NCBI RefSeq assembly: GCF_965638725.1
Contig: NC_134949.1
Span: 48,078,151-48,142,150 of the forward strand
DNA: 64,000 bases
Direction of reading: 5' to 3'
Origin: Aptenodytes patagonicus
Taxonomy: Eukaryota > Chordata > Aves > Sphenisciformes > Spheniscidae
Part shown: positions 48,501 to 61,333 of the stretch, in pieces
Numbering within the stretch: position 1 is the stretch's first letter
How the letters are laid out: the number at the start of each line of letters is the position of its first letter
Notes under the pieces: model-generated
Seen by the model: only the letters and a program-made list of their open reading frames with translations
The model's database searches: none
Told to the model about the DNA's origin: nothing
Program-made: the position numbers and the translations under genes

Positions 48501-50952
48501 TTGGATTACATTATTTCAACCACAAACTTTATTAACTAGTTTTTTTTTTAATTGTCTTACTGTATTTTCAGTACCTGATGCTATACACCGGGTTTCTGAA
48601 ATCCAAGAAAATTGTTGTATGGTAGCTGTAAAGATATTTTCTATTTTTTTCTAATCCTGAATTTTGTATCTGATGATCTTTTTTATCATTTTTTCAAATA
48701 TTGAAGACTTACACTCTGTTGCCCATGAGAAACAAAAATGCTGTTGTTCACTTTAACAGGATTTAAAACATATCAAATGTAATACTATTTTCAATAGACA
48801 TTTGTGCAGAACTAATATTTAATACAATAATCCAGCTAACATTCACAGCAACAGTATTTAAAAAGCAATTTTCACTAAATGTATGGAACTTGAAATGCTA
48901 AAACAAAAGCATTTAATAAATAATTCTATAAAAGAACTAAGCTTTTTTTCTGCTTAACTGCTATGATTCCTACTCTCTCTCAGTGTATATGGGACAGTGA
49001 ATTGGTTTCTGCTTTCATTGTAAGGTTTGAGCTGTACTGTTATTACAAATTCATATTGCTGTAGCTCAGAGAATAGTATCCCAATGAGACTTTTGCTTAA
49101 ATCATGACTCCAGGATCTGGTCTTCTTTTGATACAATAATGTGTTAATATATTATCAGGAAAAAGGAAAGGGAAACCAATTCCTACTTCACTGAAAAAAA
49201 CTACATCATTATCCCTTATCAACAGCAATTGTATGCATTTCCAAATGATTACTCAGTTTCACAAACACACAACAAAATTGAAACACAAAAATAGATACAG
49301 TAAAATTAAGAAAACAGTCAACCAAATATAAAAATTACTAGGTCCGATTTTCAACCTATTCATATTCAAAGAAGTTCCAAAACAGGATGCAGTGCAGTGT
49401 AGAAATTGAGTGACTTCAACTAAAAAAGGGGATTGAACCAGATGCTGTCCAATTTATCTTGAATACAGAAATCCTACAGGCACATTCTCAAAGGTTTTCC
49501 AGATTAATTTGAGGCAGTGAAAATTGCCTCAACTTCTATCCAAACAAGCAATGAAAGATTTTCTGAAGGTTTTCCTATTCTTATTCAAGTATAGAGTGCA
49601 TATCGAGACAAAATGCCTTTTCTTAGTCATGTTCTGGATCACCTTTTTATTATTTTGTAAAAAATTAAATTTTTGATATGGAAGAAGATTTGTTTGGTAT
49701 TTCATCTATTTGCTCTTTAATGAACAATTGGCCCAATATTTTATTTATGTCAGGCGTAAATAGTACAGCAGCTTTTGTTAAGTACTGTGGAAAACTCGGT
49801 TTCAGTTTTATACCCTCTTAAACAAATGGCAGTAATATAGGGCTAATTCTTCTTTCAGTGAAACTAGAAAGGAAAATTATTTATTCATAAGATATCGCAC
49901 AAAATTCATTAGCACAGCTGTTACTGCCTGCACAAAGAATTCCAAATGAACATGATGGGTTATAAATTTAAATTAAAATTGATTAGTAATGCAAATCTTA
50001 ATGACTGTGGAAACAGGACTATATAAAGTCATGACATTGTGTACAGTATTTCTCTCTCATGAGCTATTTTAAAAATATCTTTATGGGTAGTGCCAAACTG
50101 TATCTATGGAGGTATATCAGAAATGAGCCAAAACTCACACATCTCATTAGTGGCCAAAGAAGCCACTTAGTGAACCAACCTGTTAGTGTATACTCTGTGC
50201 CAGGGGAAACAGCCTTATTTAGCACTCTTTCCAGGGCACTTTCGGAATATGTAAATTATGTTTCTCTGGCTTCATTTTCATTGGTAGTTCAGTTAATGTC
50301 TTTAATGCTGTTAATATATCTACTTAAATGCTTAAGATCTCAAATTGTCTGTCCATTTCCAAAAGTGATAAACATACTGTCAGATACAGGTAAGGTATTA
50401 TTCTGCTAAAAATTGTTTTGGTAAAATGGACATATATTTTTCAATCTTTATTAGAAACGTGGTTGGTTAAGTTAGCTTTATAAAAGCATAATCAAAATTC
50501 ACATATTCAGCTCAATCCCAATTGGATCAATAAATCTTGTCTCTAATTAGAGCAGCCTTTGACACACATTAATTATATGTTACATTTAAAACATATTCAG
50601 AAATTACAGTGAGGAGAAAAAGTACAAAGCCATAAGAGGCAGACTGCAGTTTGAACCCATGATTTTCCTTTCTTTCTATTCTTTTGTCAGTGAGGTTGGT
50701 GTACTTCCCAGCCATGTAGATACTCAGTTGTACTTACATGTTGCTTTACGATCTGTAAGTCAACATTTAATTTTTACTGTTAGGATCTATGTAATGATTT
50801 TGACCAACATGCTAATATTCAAGTTCAAGGCTATGGATTTAATCCATCTTGATTATAACTTTAAGGTCATGTTCATGCTCAGGAAGGACTTTATGCAAAC
50901 TCCAAGAATTCTTAACAGACATTTATTTATGATCCCGAAAAAAATTACCTTC

Positions 50953-50976
50953 TTTTTTTTTTTTTTTTTTTTTTTT
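50953..50976. repeat. T24 homopolymer
   Basis: Twenty-four consecutive T. It could be the tail of an old minus-strand retrocopy, but no AATAAA-type signal or gene-like sequence follows to its right. Confidence 0.9.
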
Positions 50977-52786
50977 AATCAAATAACGGAGAGGAGTGTC
51001 TTACTCATTTAAATTTGTGGGTCCAGCAAATTCCTCTACTGAAGCAGCACAAGAAAAGCAGGGACAACTAATTAGGTAAAATTCTATGTAAAGCTGAGAC
51101 AAACAAGACATTCCTGAAATTATCAAACTGTTATATCTCTAAAAACTAAGCTACCCCTGCTGCTACCATCTATCTCAAAGGGCAAATTATCCAGCTTGTC
51201 TTTTCCCTTCAAAACAAATGATTAATTAAACTTTCAGCTTTTAACTGGGAGGACAGATTTACACTTAATTTTGTGGCTAGTTAACAGGAATAAGTTTCAA
51301 CGAAAACATACACTGCCAGTTCAAATGAATGAGGCATTATCTTGACCTTGCTGCTTCGTGCAGCAGGATTATTTCTCCTTTGAATATATATTTGTGATGT
51401 ACAGTATTTATTTAGATGGCAGACTACAACTACTCAACTTCAGGAAAAGTATTCAGGAAAAAAATCTGAAACAAAAATTAAAAAAAAAGCAAGTCCTTTT
51501 TGCAAGGTAGACATGAATTTTGAGAAATACGAGACAACTGGGCAGGACGTATAAAAAGTCAGATGTGAAGTGGGACAAGCATAAGAAGAAATGAGATACA
51601 GAAAGGAGTGGCATATCTTCAGTCTGGATCCCCATTCACTTTAAGTCTCACACTGAAAAGAAGGAAATAGCTTTTGGATGACTGATGTGTTGAAAAATAT
51701 GGGGAGGAAAACACAAAGTTAAGAGTGCATTATTTAGATAGGCAATAATAAAGATGTGAAAAAACAATGAAAATAATTTCTTATAAATAAATAAAAGCTA
51801 CATGAATATGTAGGTATGTAAAAAAGTTTCTATAGATCTAAAAAAGGGAGGAAAGCATAAGCAATTTGCAGATTTTGACACTTGCAAATTGCATGAGTCA
51901 TCCCAGAAGAGTGTCAATGAGAAATCTATACTATACAAGGTTGTAATTCTTTCTACATCACACGTTTTACAGAAAGGAAGGGTAGGACCAGATCTACTTT
52001 TAAAGTAGATTTAGGCAATTATAGGAAAAAAAAACCAAAAAACCTAGAACTATTTTTTTCTGATTGTGTATTTCTGGGTCATGAACATAGGATCTAAAAA
52101 AGATATAAAATAATTCTGAATTAAAAACACAGAAATATAAAAATGGAGCCAGGTTCAGGTAGCTAAAACTCAGTTAATTAGAAAGAACAAAAATGCTTTA
52201 CTGTTTGATATGCAACCATTAGGGCAGAAAGAAGCTTAGAGAAAAATGTAAATCCAAAGAGTTAGCAATTCACTCGGTCACTCCATTGAAAATCATCAGT
52301 TCATTCAATCACTGTTCACTTTTCTATGAAATATATTTGTGCATCATTGTTTCCCATTCAGCTAATAATATGAGGGCTATCTGTGCACCATCTGTTAATC
52401 TTCCAGGGAACAACTTTGATATAACCAGTTTCATTGTGCAAGTGTTAAATAGGCTGAGCATTGGTTCTTTCACAGTCCTTACACCTTGCATTTCAAACAG
52501 CAACTGAATGAGAAAAGTGAAGTTATTCCATCAGTTGAGGTTCTTTTGGTCAGCTGTCTCCTCACCTGACAATATGTACAACCAGCTGCCTAAAATTTCT
52601 GTATAAAAGCTGTTTTTATTTTTATATCAGCATTTCCACACTGCTGAATAATAACAGAAATTCGAGGCCTTGCAATTCTACTGCTAGGGGAGAAAAAAAA
52701 TCAGAAGTTGGAAAATACAGTTTGGCTATAAGTATAACGTGTGCTATCTACACATTATATGACATGCACGAAATACCAGGCAGGAT

Positions 52787-52787
52787 T

Positions 52788-52818
<31 letters not shown>

Positions 52819-52822
52819 TTTT
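52787..52822. repeat. (TTTA)n microsatellite, about 9 units
   Basis: Nine clean TTTA units with no interruptions. The length suggests that it is polymorphic. Confidence 0.95.
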
Positions 52823-55800
52823 ATAAATACCATCTGCATATTCAAGATTGGCTGTCAAATACTGATACTAACCAAAAACCAAAAGATGTTTTTTGTTTTT
52901 ATTGCTTCTTCTCGTTTTTTTTTAATGTCAAAGGATTGGGGAGAGCACTGGTTTTATCCAAACTTATTAATCAGTTTCACATAGGTGATCCTCCAATGCT
53001 TAATGTTTATGCCCATTGGGGTGGGATCTATTCCAAATACTCATCAATTTTGCCATATAAAGAAATAAAATGATGTTTAAGAACAGGATCATCAACATTA
53101 TAAAGAAAAATAAGACACGGTAAGGGAAAATAATGAAGTGCTGTATCACATTTGATCATGTAATAACTTAAAGGGTAGAATTTTGCTGTCAAATGCAGAC
53201 ACTGTGCAGAACAAATGTTTTCTATCCAGGATCTTCAATGGAAAGAAGATAAAATAGACTGACATGTAATGTAAAATCAAATTTCAAAGGAAAAAAAAAA
53301 AAAATTTTCCCCATCCTTCAAGGAATATATTTTTGTTTCTCACTTTGACTGTGAACTTCTTCAAACATCTCAGGCCTTTTCTAAAATGAAAAATTCAAAG
53401 GAATTTGAGGTAAAGCTACTTGCCTTAAATTACAAGTTTAAAGATTAGATGACCTTGAAGACATTTCAGCTCTTCAACTGAAATAAATAATATAGATACT
53501 GGACCTGAGGAAAGCTGAATAGTACACAGCAGGATGTCTGAATCTTAAAATATACTGCTGCCTCTAAAACCCTGTGATACAAACATGCATCAATTTGGAG
53601 TCAGAAATAAAAGAAATAAAAGAAAAAATAAGAAGATTCCAAGAATTCTTCTTGTTGAATAAAAGCCTCTTGCTGATTATAAATCATGGAAAATTAAAAA
53701 CAAGCAAATATATGGTCATCTTTAAATCTTCAACATTTTCTGGATGAAATTTCAGAACACTTCTAAAACACTTTAGTAGTGCAATTTTGAGTAGTTACAC
53801 TTCACTTTCATAATAAATATTGTCAAACAGTATCATTTGGCACGTTGTCATCCCTGACTTTTATGCACATAAATATTTTTAGGATCTGTGACTGTATCTC
53901 TAAATCTAAAGGATGATATCTTAAATTCTTAAGCATACATTTCCATGTTATGAAGAAGGCACTCAACTGGACATCCTTATCTTCTTGTTTGCCAAAATAA
54001 ACAAGAATTTGGATTAAGAATAAATATACAAAACCACAACTTTTCAATTTGAGCAACTGTCTTTGTCAGTAATGGCCCTGGGTATATGTTTAAAATTATT
54101 GTTAAGCCTTAGGCTTCATGAGCCTAAGGACTGAGGGGAAACAACATTAACAACGTAAAAAAAAATATGGAATCAAGAGACACAGAGTAAAATTCTTCTT
54201 AAAAAAAAAAAAAATCATGTACATCAATCAATCTCTGTGTTAATGAAGAGTTGTTAAAGTAACCAAGGTTTTATGATAAAATAGAATTGAAAATGAAAGT
54301 GGAAGGAAAGTGAGCAGGACATTTTGTCATTTAAGCCTTGAAGCAAATGATAAGAAGCAGTGAAACAGAAGCCTGGCAAAATGTTAGAAGGAATGCTAAT
54401 AAGGCAAAAATAGTGTTCAGATAAGAAAGTTCACTAATGAACCTTTATAGGTTATAAATACTAAATTAATAGTGACAAGACTAGCAGGTAACTGATAAAA
54501 GAAGAAAAAAAAAAAAACAAGAAAAAAGAAATCTAAGGAAGATCATTTCACATCAGATTGTCCACACCTTGTGCATCACTGGCTACTAAGGAAATAATTG
54601 AGTTTGTCTGGTAGTGATAGTTTTAAAACAAATAGACACAGGATATTAAAGGAATATTGAAGTATTGGACACGTGCTTTCCTTACATACCATCAAAACTG
54701 TTCTCTCCTGATAAAGAGTAAAGATAAGTAAATCCTGAGGCATGTGATGCCTATGGCAAACATCTAAAATAAAATAATCAAATTCAGCAACCTTAAGTCA
54801 TATTTAAAATCTTGTTATAAAATTACTTAAACCTTTAGCCTTAGCTATACCATTTTAAAGACAAAATCTACTTCAACTGCAATGATTGTATAGGCAAACA
54901 AGGTAATTTTATTTTAATTTATTTAATATAGCTCAGGACGTGTAAAGAGATTTTAGGCTGACTGATTACACTTACCCTTTTTTTAAGGCCTTTACTGGGG
55001 TATATTTTCTGTATTAGATGTTTGCCTTTACTATTTTTTATCCCCTTTCCTTCCATCTTTTGAATTACATATAACTTTATGGTCTTTTATACACCTATTC
55101 ATAGACCTGGAACCATGTCCTAGAGAATGCCAGAAGTTCCAATCTGCTCCCAGCTCTGCTAGAAATCTATCTTTTCTCTGATGCATTCTACCCTTAAGAC
55201 CTTGTTACGCTTCAGTTGTAAATTTATGTGTACAGTAAATCAACCTATACTGTTTCCAGCCTATGCTTTTAGACTGTTAATGGAAAGTCACAGTTTACCT
55301 CATATATTGTGTCATGTTCTGTTACAATATTTCAGTATCTCTATTTCTTAGGACTGGCTGAGAAACAAAAAATTTCCAAAGTTTTGACATCAGTTTCTAT
55401 CCACCAATAAAAAAGTTGACATTTTCCATGGGAAAAGAAAAGAAAGCAAGAATTCCTCTAATGATGTACTGAAGTGGCTAGCAAATTTCTCCTGGATGGA
55501 TGAAAGTTCAAGATCTATATGACCTTATTAAGAGTAGAGACTCAATTGCTGCTCACCCATCTGGTGATGAAGCAATGTTCAGGCTGTAAAGGTAGTTACT
55601 TCCTCTTGTTGATGTTATTTTCTATATGTTATCAAATATTCCAGAGAAGAATGAAAAGCTGAAAAATCATGAATCTTTTATCTATTTTATAGGAATATCA
55701 CCTGGCAGAAAAGAAACCCAAGCGATCTCACTGTACCAAATCAGAGAGAGAGAGAGCTTTGTTCCTAGGGCTCTTACAGTCCAGAAACAACCTTTTATTG

Positions 55801-58800
55801 TTGTTCTTTTCTCAGAGGGTTTGTATACAGATATGACAAGATATTTAGTCTTGGACTCAGGAAAGCTTCCACGATGATGTTTCTATTAAAACAGCTCTAT
55901 TTTCATGAAAGGATATATTTTCAATAACCTGACATTTTCCAATATTTTTAAAATAATTCTCAACCATATCTGTTATATAAATCATACATAATATAAAAAC
56001 AGTGAGAATATAATCTAAATTTCTATCATCACAATAACCTTGCATGACTAAATTCTCATTTGAAAGCTGCAAACAGAATATCATATGTAGTACAGGAAAC
56101 ACAGAATAAGACTTTATTAATATTAGCTCACCGTCAAAATATTCATTACTGTTCTTACACACTGTGTGGAAATAATCTTTAATATCCCCAAAAACAGCAG
56201 CCTTTCAGCTCTTATGAAGAATGATTCCTTTTTCACTTTCATAAATAAAAAGCAAACTGCTAGTTACTTATACATACATTTACACATACCAAAACAAAAA
56301 CAAACAAAAAACCAAAGGAATTGTATGCAATTATTCAGCTAGGTTAATCTTTACAAAATTAAATCAGGAACAGACAAAGTAAGTAAAATGCTACAGAAAA
56401 AGTAAACTGCACTTAGGATCCCTATCGTCTCTTTGAAAAGTTGTTTTTAACATGTCATGTACTGATTTTTCTGTTGATGTTTATTATTATTGTAAAAGAA
56501 CTGAAATAATAGAAATTACTGATTTTAAAAACATGTTCCAACAACAACTACCAAACATAGCTGCTGTCGTAAAAGTATGTTTATAACAAAAGACCGGTGG
56601 AGTGGATCAGTTAGTTAAGTAGAAGGAAATAAAATCTTTCAGTTAATGAGTTACCTACCTCAAAGATTGAGCTGTTTCAATGACGACGTCAAAAATAAGG
56701 CTTAAATTATAAGAACCCATTAATAGCCTAGATGCTTCCAAGAGTGCTCTTTTCACGGAATGTATAGAGGTCTATTTTCTGTCTTTTTCCCCCATTTTTT
56801 AATCATTAATCCATCATTTTATAGAATACCGTATGCTTATTTTTTATAAGATCCTAGTTATTACTGTTCTCACTAATCATACTAATATTCTACCTTGTAT
56901 ATTCTGCACCTACTGTTAAACCAAACCATAGAGCTAACTCTGTCTGCTCAAATGAGTAGTCCTCTGCACCTTCACAGTCACACTTACAAGCATATGCAAT
57001 AAATCCTTCTTCTGTGTTGATAAAATGCTAATTGTGATAAAATTATCTTTGAGGCATATGTGCAGGTCTCTCAGTGAGAGGTGACTGTCACTTGAGAATG
57101 GGGAACCTGCAGTGTCATTGACAACTGTAATCAGAAAATAAATTGTTCTTTTTCCTTTTATTTTCTTTTTTCCACTTGAAAGCATGTGTAATGAAGTCTG
57201 AGTCATGACTGACTCATGTTCCTCTCTGGAAACAAATTCATTGGTAAACGAAAACAACTATAAAGAACAGAAACAGAGGCTACAGGATCTGTAGAAAAAA
57301 TCAGTATTTTATTTGGAGCTCATCCTAAGATACCAAATGCCTTGACTAAAAAGACTTCATTCGTGGCAAATGATCCAAACTAGATAATACATGTTTTCTT
57401 CTTATGATGTTTTCTCTTGGCCCACCAAGGGTCAGACTTGTACAGACTTAATGGACTATCATTGTTCTGGTTATCAGTTTTCAAGTCTTGCGCTCTCTCT
57501 GTTGCATTTGATGGCTTTACCATTCTGCTAGGTGACATGTTGACTACCAACTATCTCCGAATGATTTCATGAGACAATCTGAGTGTTTATTCCTTCTATT
57601 TTTTTGAGTATTCAGATCTTGAAAAATCCCTTATGAGTCCCAGTATTACTAAAGAGACTTCTATTTTAATTTTCTGAACAGGAAAAATAACATTATTTAA
57701 AGACAGTGTTTGGGAAATTGTCTAAACAATTCCAGGCCCAGAAACAAGATAGAATTATTGTTAAAAAATATTTTTAACCATAGGAATATTTCAGCTTTTA
57801 TAAATTCTCCATTTTTACAGTTTAATAAGGCAAACTGGTGGAATCAGAACAAGAACTGAGCTGTAATTAAGTTGTACATGAAATAGTATGACAATGACTA
57901 GAAATATGTTGAGCTCATTTAAAATTTTTGAAAGCAAATAAAAGTGTTCTAGGCTTTGCCACTGTAAATGTCATATAATTTTGTTCATAATGGTAATGCC
58001 CAGTACATCTTTCAAACATCTTATAAGTGAGAAAAAACATACCAGAAAATACATCCTATAACCTGTGTGAAAAATGTGTAAAAATTTGAAAGAAGAAAAT
58101 AAAGTTGAAAAACTATGGTTACTCATTTCTGGATGTCACATGAAATCTTTAGGTCAGAAAAGGTTCTAACCATCAGATCCAGATGAAAAGCTGTGTCTCT
58201 CTTTGGACAAATTGAGAGAGACTTCCCTCTGATTTTCAAGTGTCCTTGTTTTTACAAGTATGCTCATGCATATGCCAAGTGTTCTCAAGTCTCCTTTGCA
58301 CTGAAACAAGCAGAGATAGAGACGAAACTTGCGTGTATGCAGATAACAGGTCTCAGATTTGACACTCAGGCATCATTCTGTTCAGCAGCAGAGGCCAGAG
58401 GGAATACAGAGAAAAAAATCTAAGAACCAAAAATATATACTAGATATGCCAGTTAAAAATGTATAACCATATACACTGTGGTAAAAGGTGTGCTGTAAAT
58501 TTAATGAACAAACTTACTTACAGTTATGATTGAACTGAACAGTAATGTTAAAACTCACTGGGCAAATTAACAGACAGAAGAAAGAGATACCAATATGCAA
58601 CTAATTTTGAGAGAGATGTATATATTTTCAACTGAAAGCATGAAATAAAACAATTTTACTTCACCTCATCTTCGTGCTACAAACATTAGACCCTTACATT
58701 GACAAATATTTCCACACGGATTATGAACTCTACAATTATTTGTATATTGTATATTGTTTGTCTTTCCTCCAATTCAGTTATGTTTGATAAGACCAAAAGA

Positions 58801-59432
58801 GGCTTGCCAAACCTATAGTATGCTAGATATATCCAATTCTATCCAACATGTCACCAACTGCATTCTACTTAGAGCTTCTCAGACATGAGTACATATTTAA
58901 CTGTAGATTTACCTGCACATATAATTTCACCTCTATTTATATAACAGATAAAACTGTGATCTCTTTGTCTCTCATGTGACACTGAAAGGGCAAAATAGCT
59001 TTCTGAAGAAAGGTTTCTGGGCACCCATGATAAACCAGCAATGACCTTCTTAACCTCTGTCGTCCAGTCAGAGGTTTAGTTCTCTCCTTCCCCAAGCTAT
59101 ACAATGAAAATACATTACCTCTTATTATATGTGTGTGTGATTTTGCTTAAAGTACACAGCATTCTTGTCACAGGTGATAATCAACCTGTGAAAATGAGAT
59201 CCTGTAGCTATATGACAAGTGGACACACACATGTCACATCATTCCTGACCAAGGCCTTTGATGCAGATAACACCATATACTATTCATATGCACTCTTGCT
59301 TTAGCAATATCCTGTTGAGCTTCTCCTGCCTCTTATTTTCCACATGACTATAGTTATTTAACTTAGAGAACATACAGACATGATTCTTGTAGCTTTTGGG
59401 TTTTTACTCCTATTCAGAGATTTTGGAACTTT

Positions 59433-59437
59433 CTAGG
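59433..59437. repeat. Left target-site duplication of the 597-bp LTR
   Basis: CTAGG precedes the LTR and is repeated exactly at 60035-60039 directly after it. The 5-bp length fits ERVL-type integrase. Confidence 0.9.
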
Positions 59438-60034
59438 TGTCCTGGTTTCAGCAGGGATAGAGTTAATTTCCTTCCTAGTAGCTGGTACAGTGCTGTGTTT
59501 TGGATTTAGGACGAGAACAAAGTTGATAACACACCGATGTTTTAGTTGTTGCTAGATAATGCTTACACTACCCAAGGACTTTTCAGCTTCCCATGCTCTA
59601 CAGACTGAGAAGGCTGGAGGTGCACAAGAAGCTAGGAAGGGGGCACAGCCAGGACAGCTGACCCAAACTGGCCAAAGGGATATTCCATACCACATGACAT
59701 CATGCTCAGCATATAAAGCTGGGGGAAGAAGAAGGAAGGGGGGGGACGTTCGGAGTGATGATGTTTGTCTTCCCAAGTAACCATTACGTGTGATGGAGCC
59801 CTGCTTTCCTGGAGATGGCTGAACACCTGCCTGCCAATGGGAAGTAGTGAATGAATTCCTTGTTTTGCTTTGCTTGCGTGTGCAGCTTTTGCTTTACCTA
59901 TTCAACTGTTTTTATCTCAACCCACAAGTTCTCTCACTTTTACCCTTCCAATTCTCTTCCCTATCCCACCGGCGTGGGGGAGTGAGTGAGCGGCTGTGTG
60001 GTGCTTAGTTGCCGGCTGAGGTTAAACCACAACA
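59438..60034 (+). mobile_element. Solo LTR, ERVL-type (597 bp)
   Basis: It begins TGTCCTGGTTTCAGCAGGG and ends GGTTAAACCACAACA, with a perfect 5-bp target duplication CTAGG on both sides. That makes the LTR complete and the insertion intact at both ends. A TATA box (ATATAAAG, about 59711) lies in U3, and a GC-rich AAGGGGGGGGACG block follows. The first 165 bp are about 90% identical to the LTR at 62,826, by my count about 17 differences, so both belong to one family. That LTR leads into ERVL-like coding sequence, which identifies this one. No internal sequence is present, so the provirus was lost by LTR-LTR recombination. Frames of 60-75 codons inside it are not genes. Confidence 0.93.
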
Positions 60035-60039
60035 CTAGG

Positions 60040-60565
60040 CTGAAGTATTTATGAAGAGAATGTGTCTTTACTATGTGATAAAATAGATGGGTTTACGGGA
60101 ATATAATTGGATGTAGGGTTTGTGGGTTTTTTTTTAAAGGTCAGTGGAATAATTTATACTTTTAACTTTAGTAATAGAAAATAAAGATTTAAAAAAATTA
60201 ATGCAATATTTAGATACCTTATTTGAATGTTAATCCACATACTTCTAAAGGCCTACATCTGAAACTATGACATTAAATATTATACCAGGTTTTAATTTCG
60301 GGTTTAATTTCATTTTTAAAATAAGTGCTCAGTTAAACTTGTTTCTTTTTTTTTAATTAGTAATTTTAAATGAGCATGTAATGTTCTATTTACAAATTCT
60401 AAAAGAAATAACAGTGATTTACAGTGTCCGCTCTCCTTCGAATGATATTAACTATGTGACCTAAAAAAATATGACCTATTGACATGCTCAATTCCTGTGG
60501 ACAGAAAAATGTGAGTGTTAAAATAACTGTTGTGATGAAAGACAAAGTCTTTACAGGTTATGTAT
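60040..60565. other. Short unique spacer between LTR and CR1
   Basis: About 525 bp of AT-rich DNA with T-runs (60129-60136, 60347-60355). I see no gene and no repeat family in it. Confidence 0.6.
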
Positions 60566-61332
60566 CATACAATCATAGAATAGTTTGGGTTGGAAGGGAC
60601 CTTTAAAGGTCATCTAGTCCAACCCCCATCCCTTGGGCAGGGACATCTTCAACTAGATCAGGTTGCTCAGAGCCCCGTCCAACCTGACCTTGAATGTTTC
60701 CAGGGATGGGGCATCCACCACCTCTCTGGGCAACCTGTGCCAGTGTTTCACCACCCTCAGTGTAAAAAACTTCTTCCTTATGTCTAGCCTGAATCTACCC
60801 CCCTTTAGTTTAAAACCATTCCCCCTTATCCTGTCCCAACAGACCCTGCTACAAAGTCTGTCCCCATCTTTCTTATAAGCCCCCTTTAAACATTGAAAGG
60901 CTGCAATAAGGTGTCCCTGGAGCCTTCTCTTCTCCAAGCTGAACAACCCCAACTCTCTCATTCTTGCCTCATAGGAGAGGTGTTCCATCCCCCTGATCAT
61001 TTTCATGGCCCTCCTCTGGATCTGCTCCAACAGGTCCATGTCTTTCCTGTGCTGACAACTCCAGACCTGGATGCAGTATTCCAGGTGGGGTCTCACCAGA
61101 GCAGAGTAGAGGAGCAGAATCACCTCCCTCAACCTGCTGGCGATGCTTCTTTTGATGCAGCCCAGGATACGACGATTGGCCTTCTGGGCTGTGAGCGCAC
61201 GTTGATGGCTCATGTCCATCTTTTCATCCACCAGTACCCCCAAGTCCTTCTCGGCAGGGCTGCTCTCAGTCCCTTCATCCCCCAGCCTGTATTGGTTCTG
61301 GGGGTTGCCCCAACCAGGTGCAGGACCTTGCA
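60566..61332 (-). mobile_element. CR1 LINE, 5'-truncated copy, second subfamily (about 770 bp)
   Basis: A minus-strand CR1 with its 3' end at the left (CATACAATCATAGAATAG, worn octamers), followed by the 3' UTR signature GTTTGGGTTGGAAGGGACC. It ends on the right at about 61332, within ORF2 (TGCAAGGTCCTGCACC on the minus strand). The wording of its 3' region (GGGGCATCCACCACCTCTC) matches the copy at 4.0 kb rather than those at 30.6 and 41.8 kb, so it represents another subfamily. ORF2 remains open for 226 codons. Confidence 0.95.
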
Positions 61333-61333
61333 A
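60653..61333 (-). pseudogene. CR1 ORF2 C-terminal fragment (226 aa, open frame)
   Basis: This is the ORF2 C-terminal region of the second CR1 subfamily. Recognisable pieces in order are [96 protein letters not shown] and [19 protein letters not shown]. The first residues ([18 protein letters not shown]) arise from the variable segment before the conserved block, and the start codon straddles the truncation point. The endonuclease and catalytic palm are absent. The frame is unbroken but truncated, and I infer that it is inert. Confidence 0.88.

Larger units (their letters stand above)
42575..59432. other. Long AT-rich unique stretch, no gene supported
   Basis: Nearly 17 kb without a recognised gene or mobile element, the least repeat-rich part of the window. 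Simple sequence includes T24 at 50953-50976, (TTTA)n at 52787-52822 and a GAGA run near 55745. Among its chance-length open frames, the 116-codon frame at 50059-50409 lies between a plausible splice acceptor and donor, see findings. The frames at 56934-57257 (minus) and 55626-55877 show no domains. Confidence 0.5.

Noticed and set aside
50659..51012. 117-codon plus-strand frame ending in poly-Phe, and the T24 run as a retrocopy tail
   Set aside because: The frame crosses the T24 run, and no gene-like sequence or poly(A) signal is visible to the right of the T tract, as a minus-strand processed pseudogene would need.
52741..53073. 110-codon plus-strand frame
   Set aside because: It starts in, and is extended by, the (TTTA)n microsatellite, giving a Leu-Phe-Ile-Tyr repeat, and the rest has no recognisable protein features.
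59552..59826. Frames of 64-74 codons on both strands inside the solo LTR
   Set aside because: They lie entirely within LTR U3/R sequence with intact ends, and no ERV protein is encoded there.
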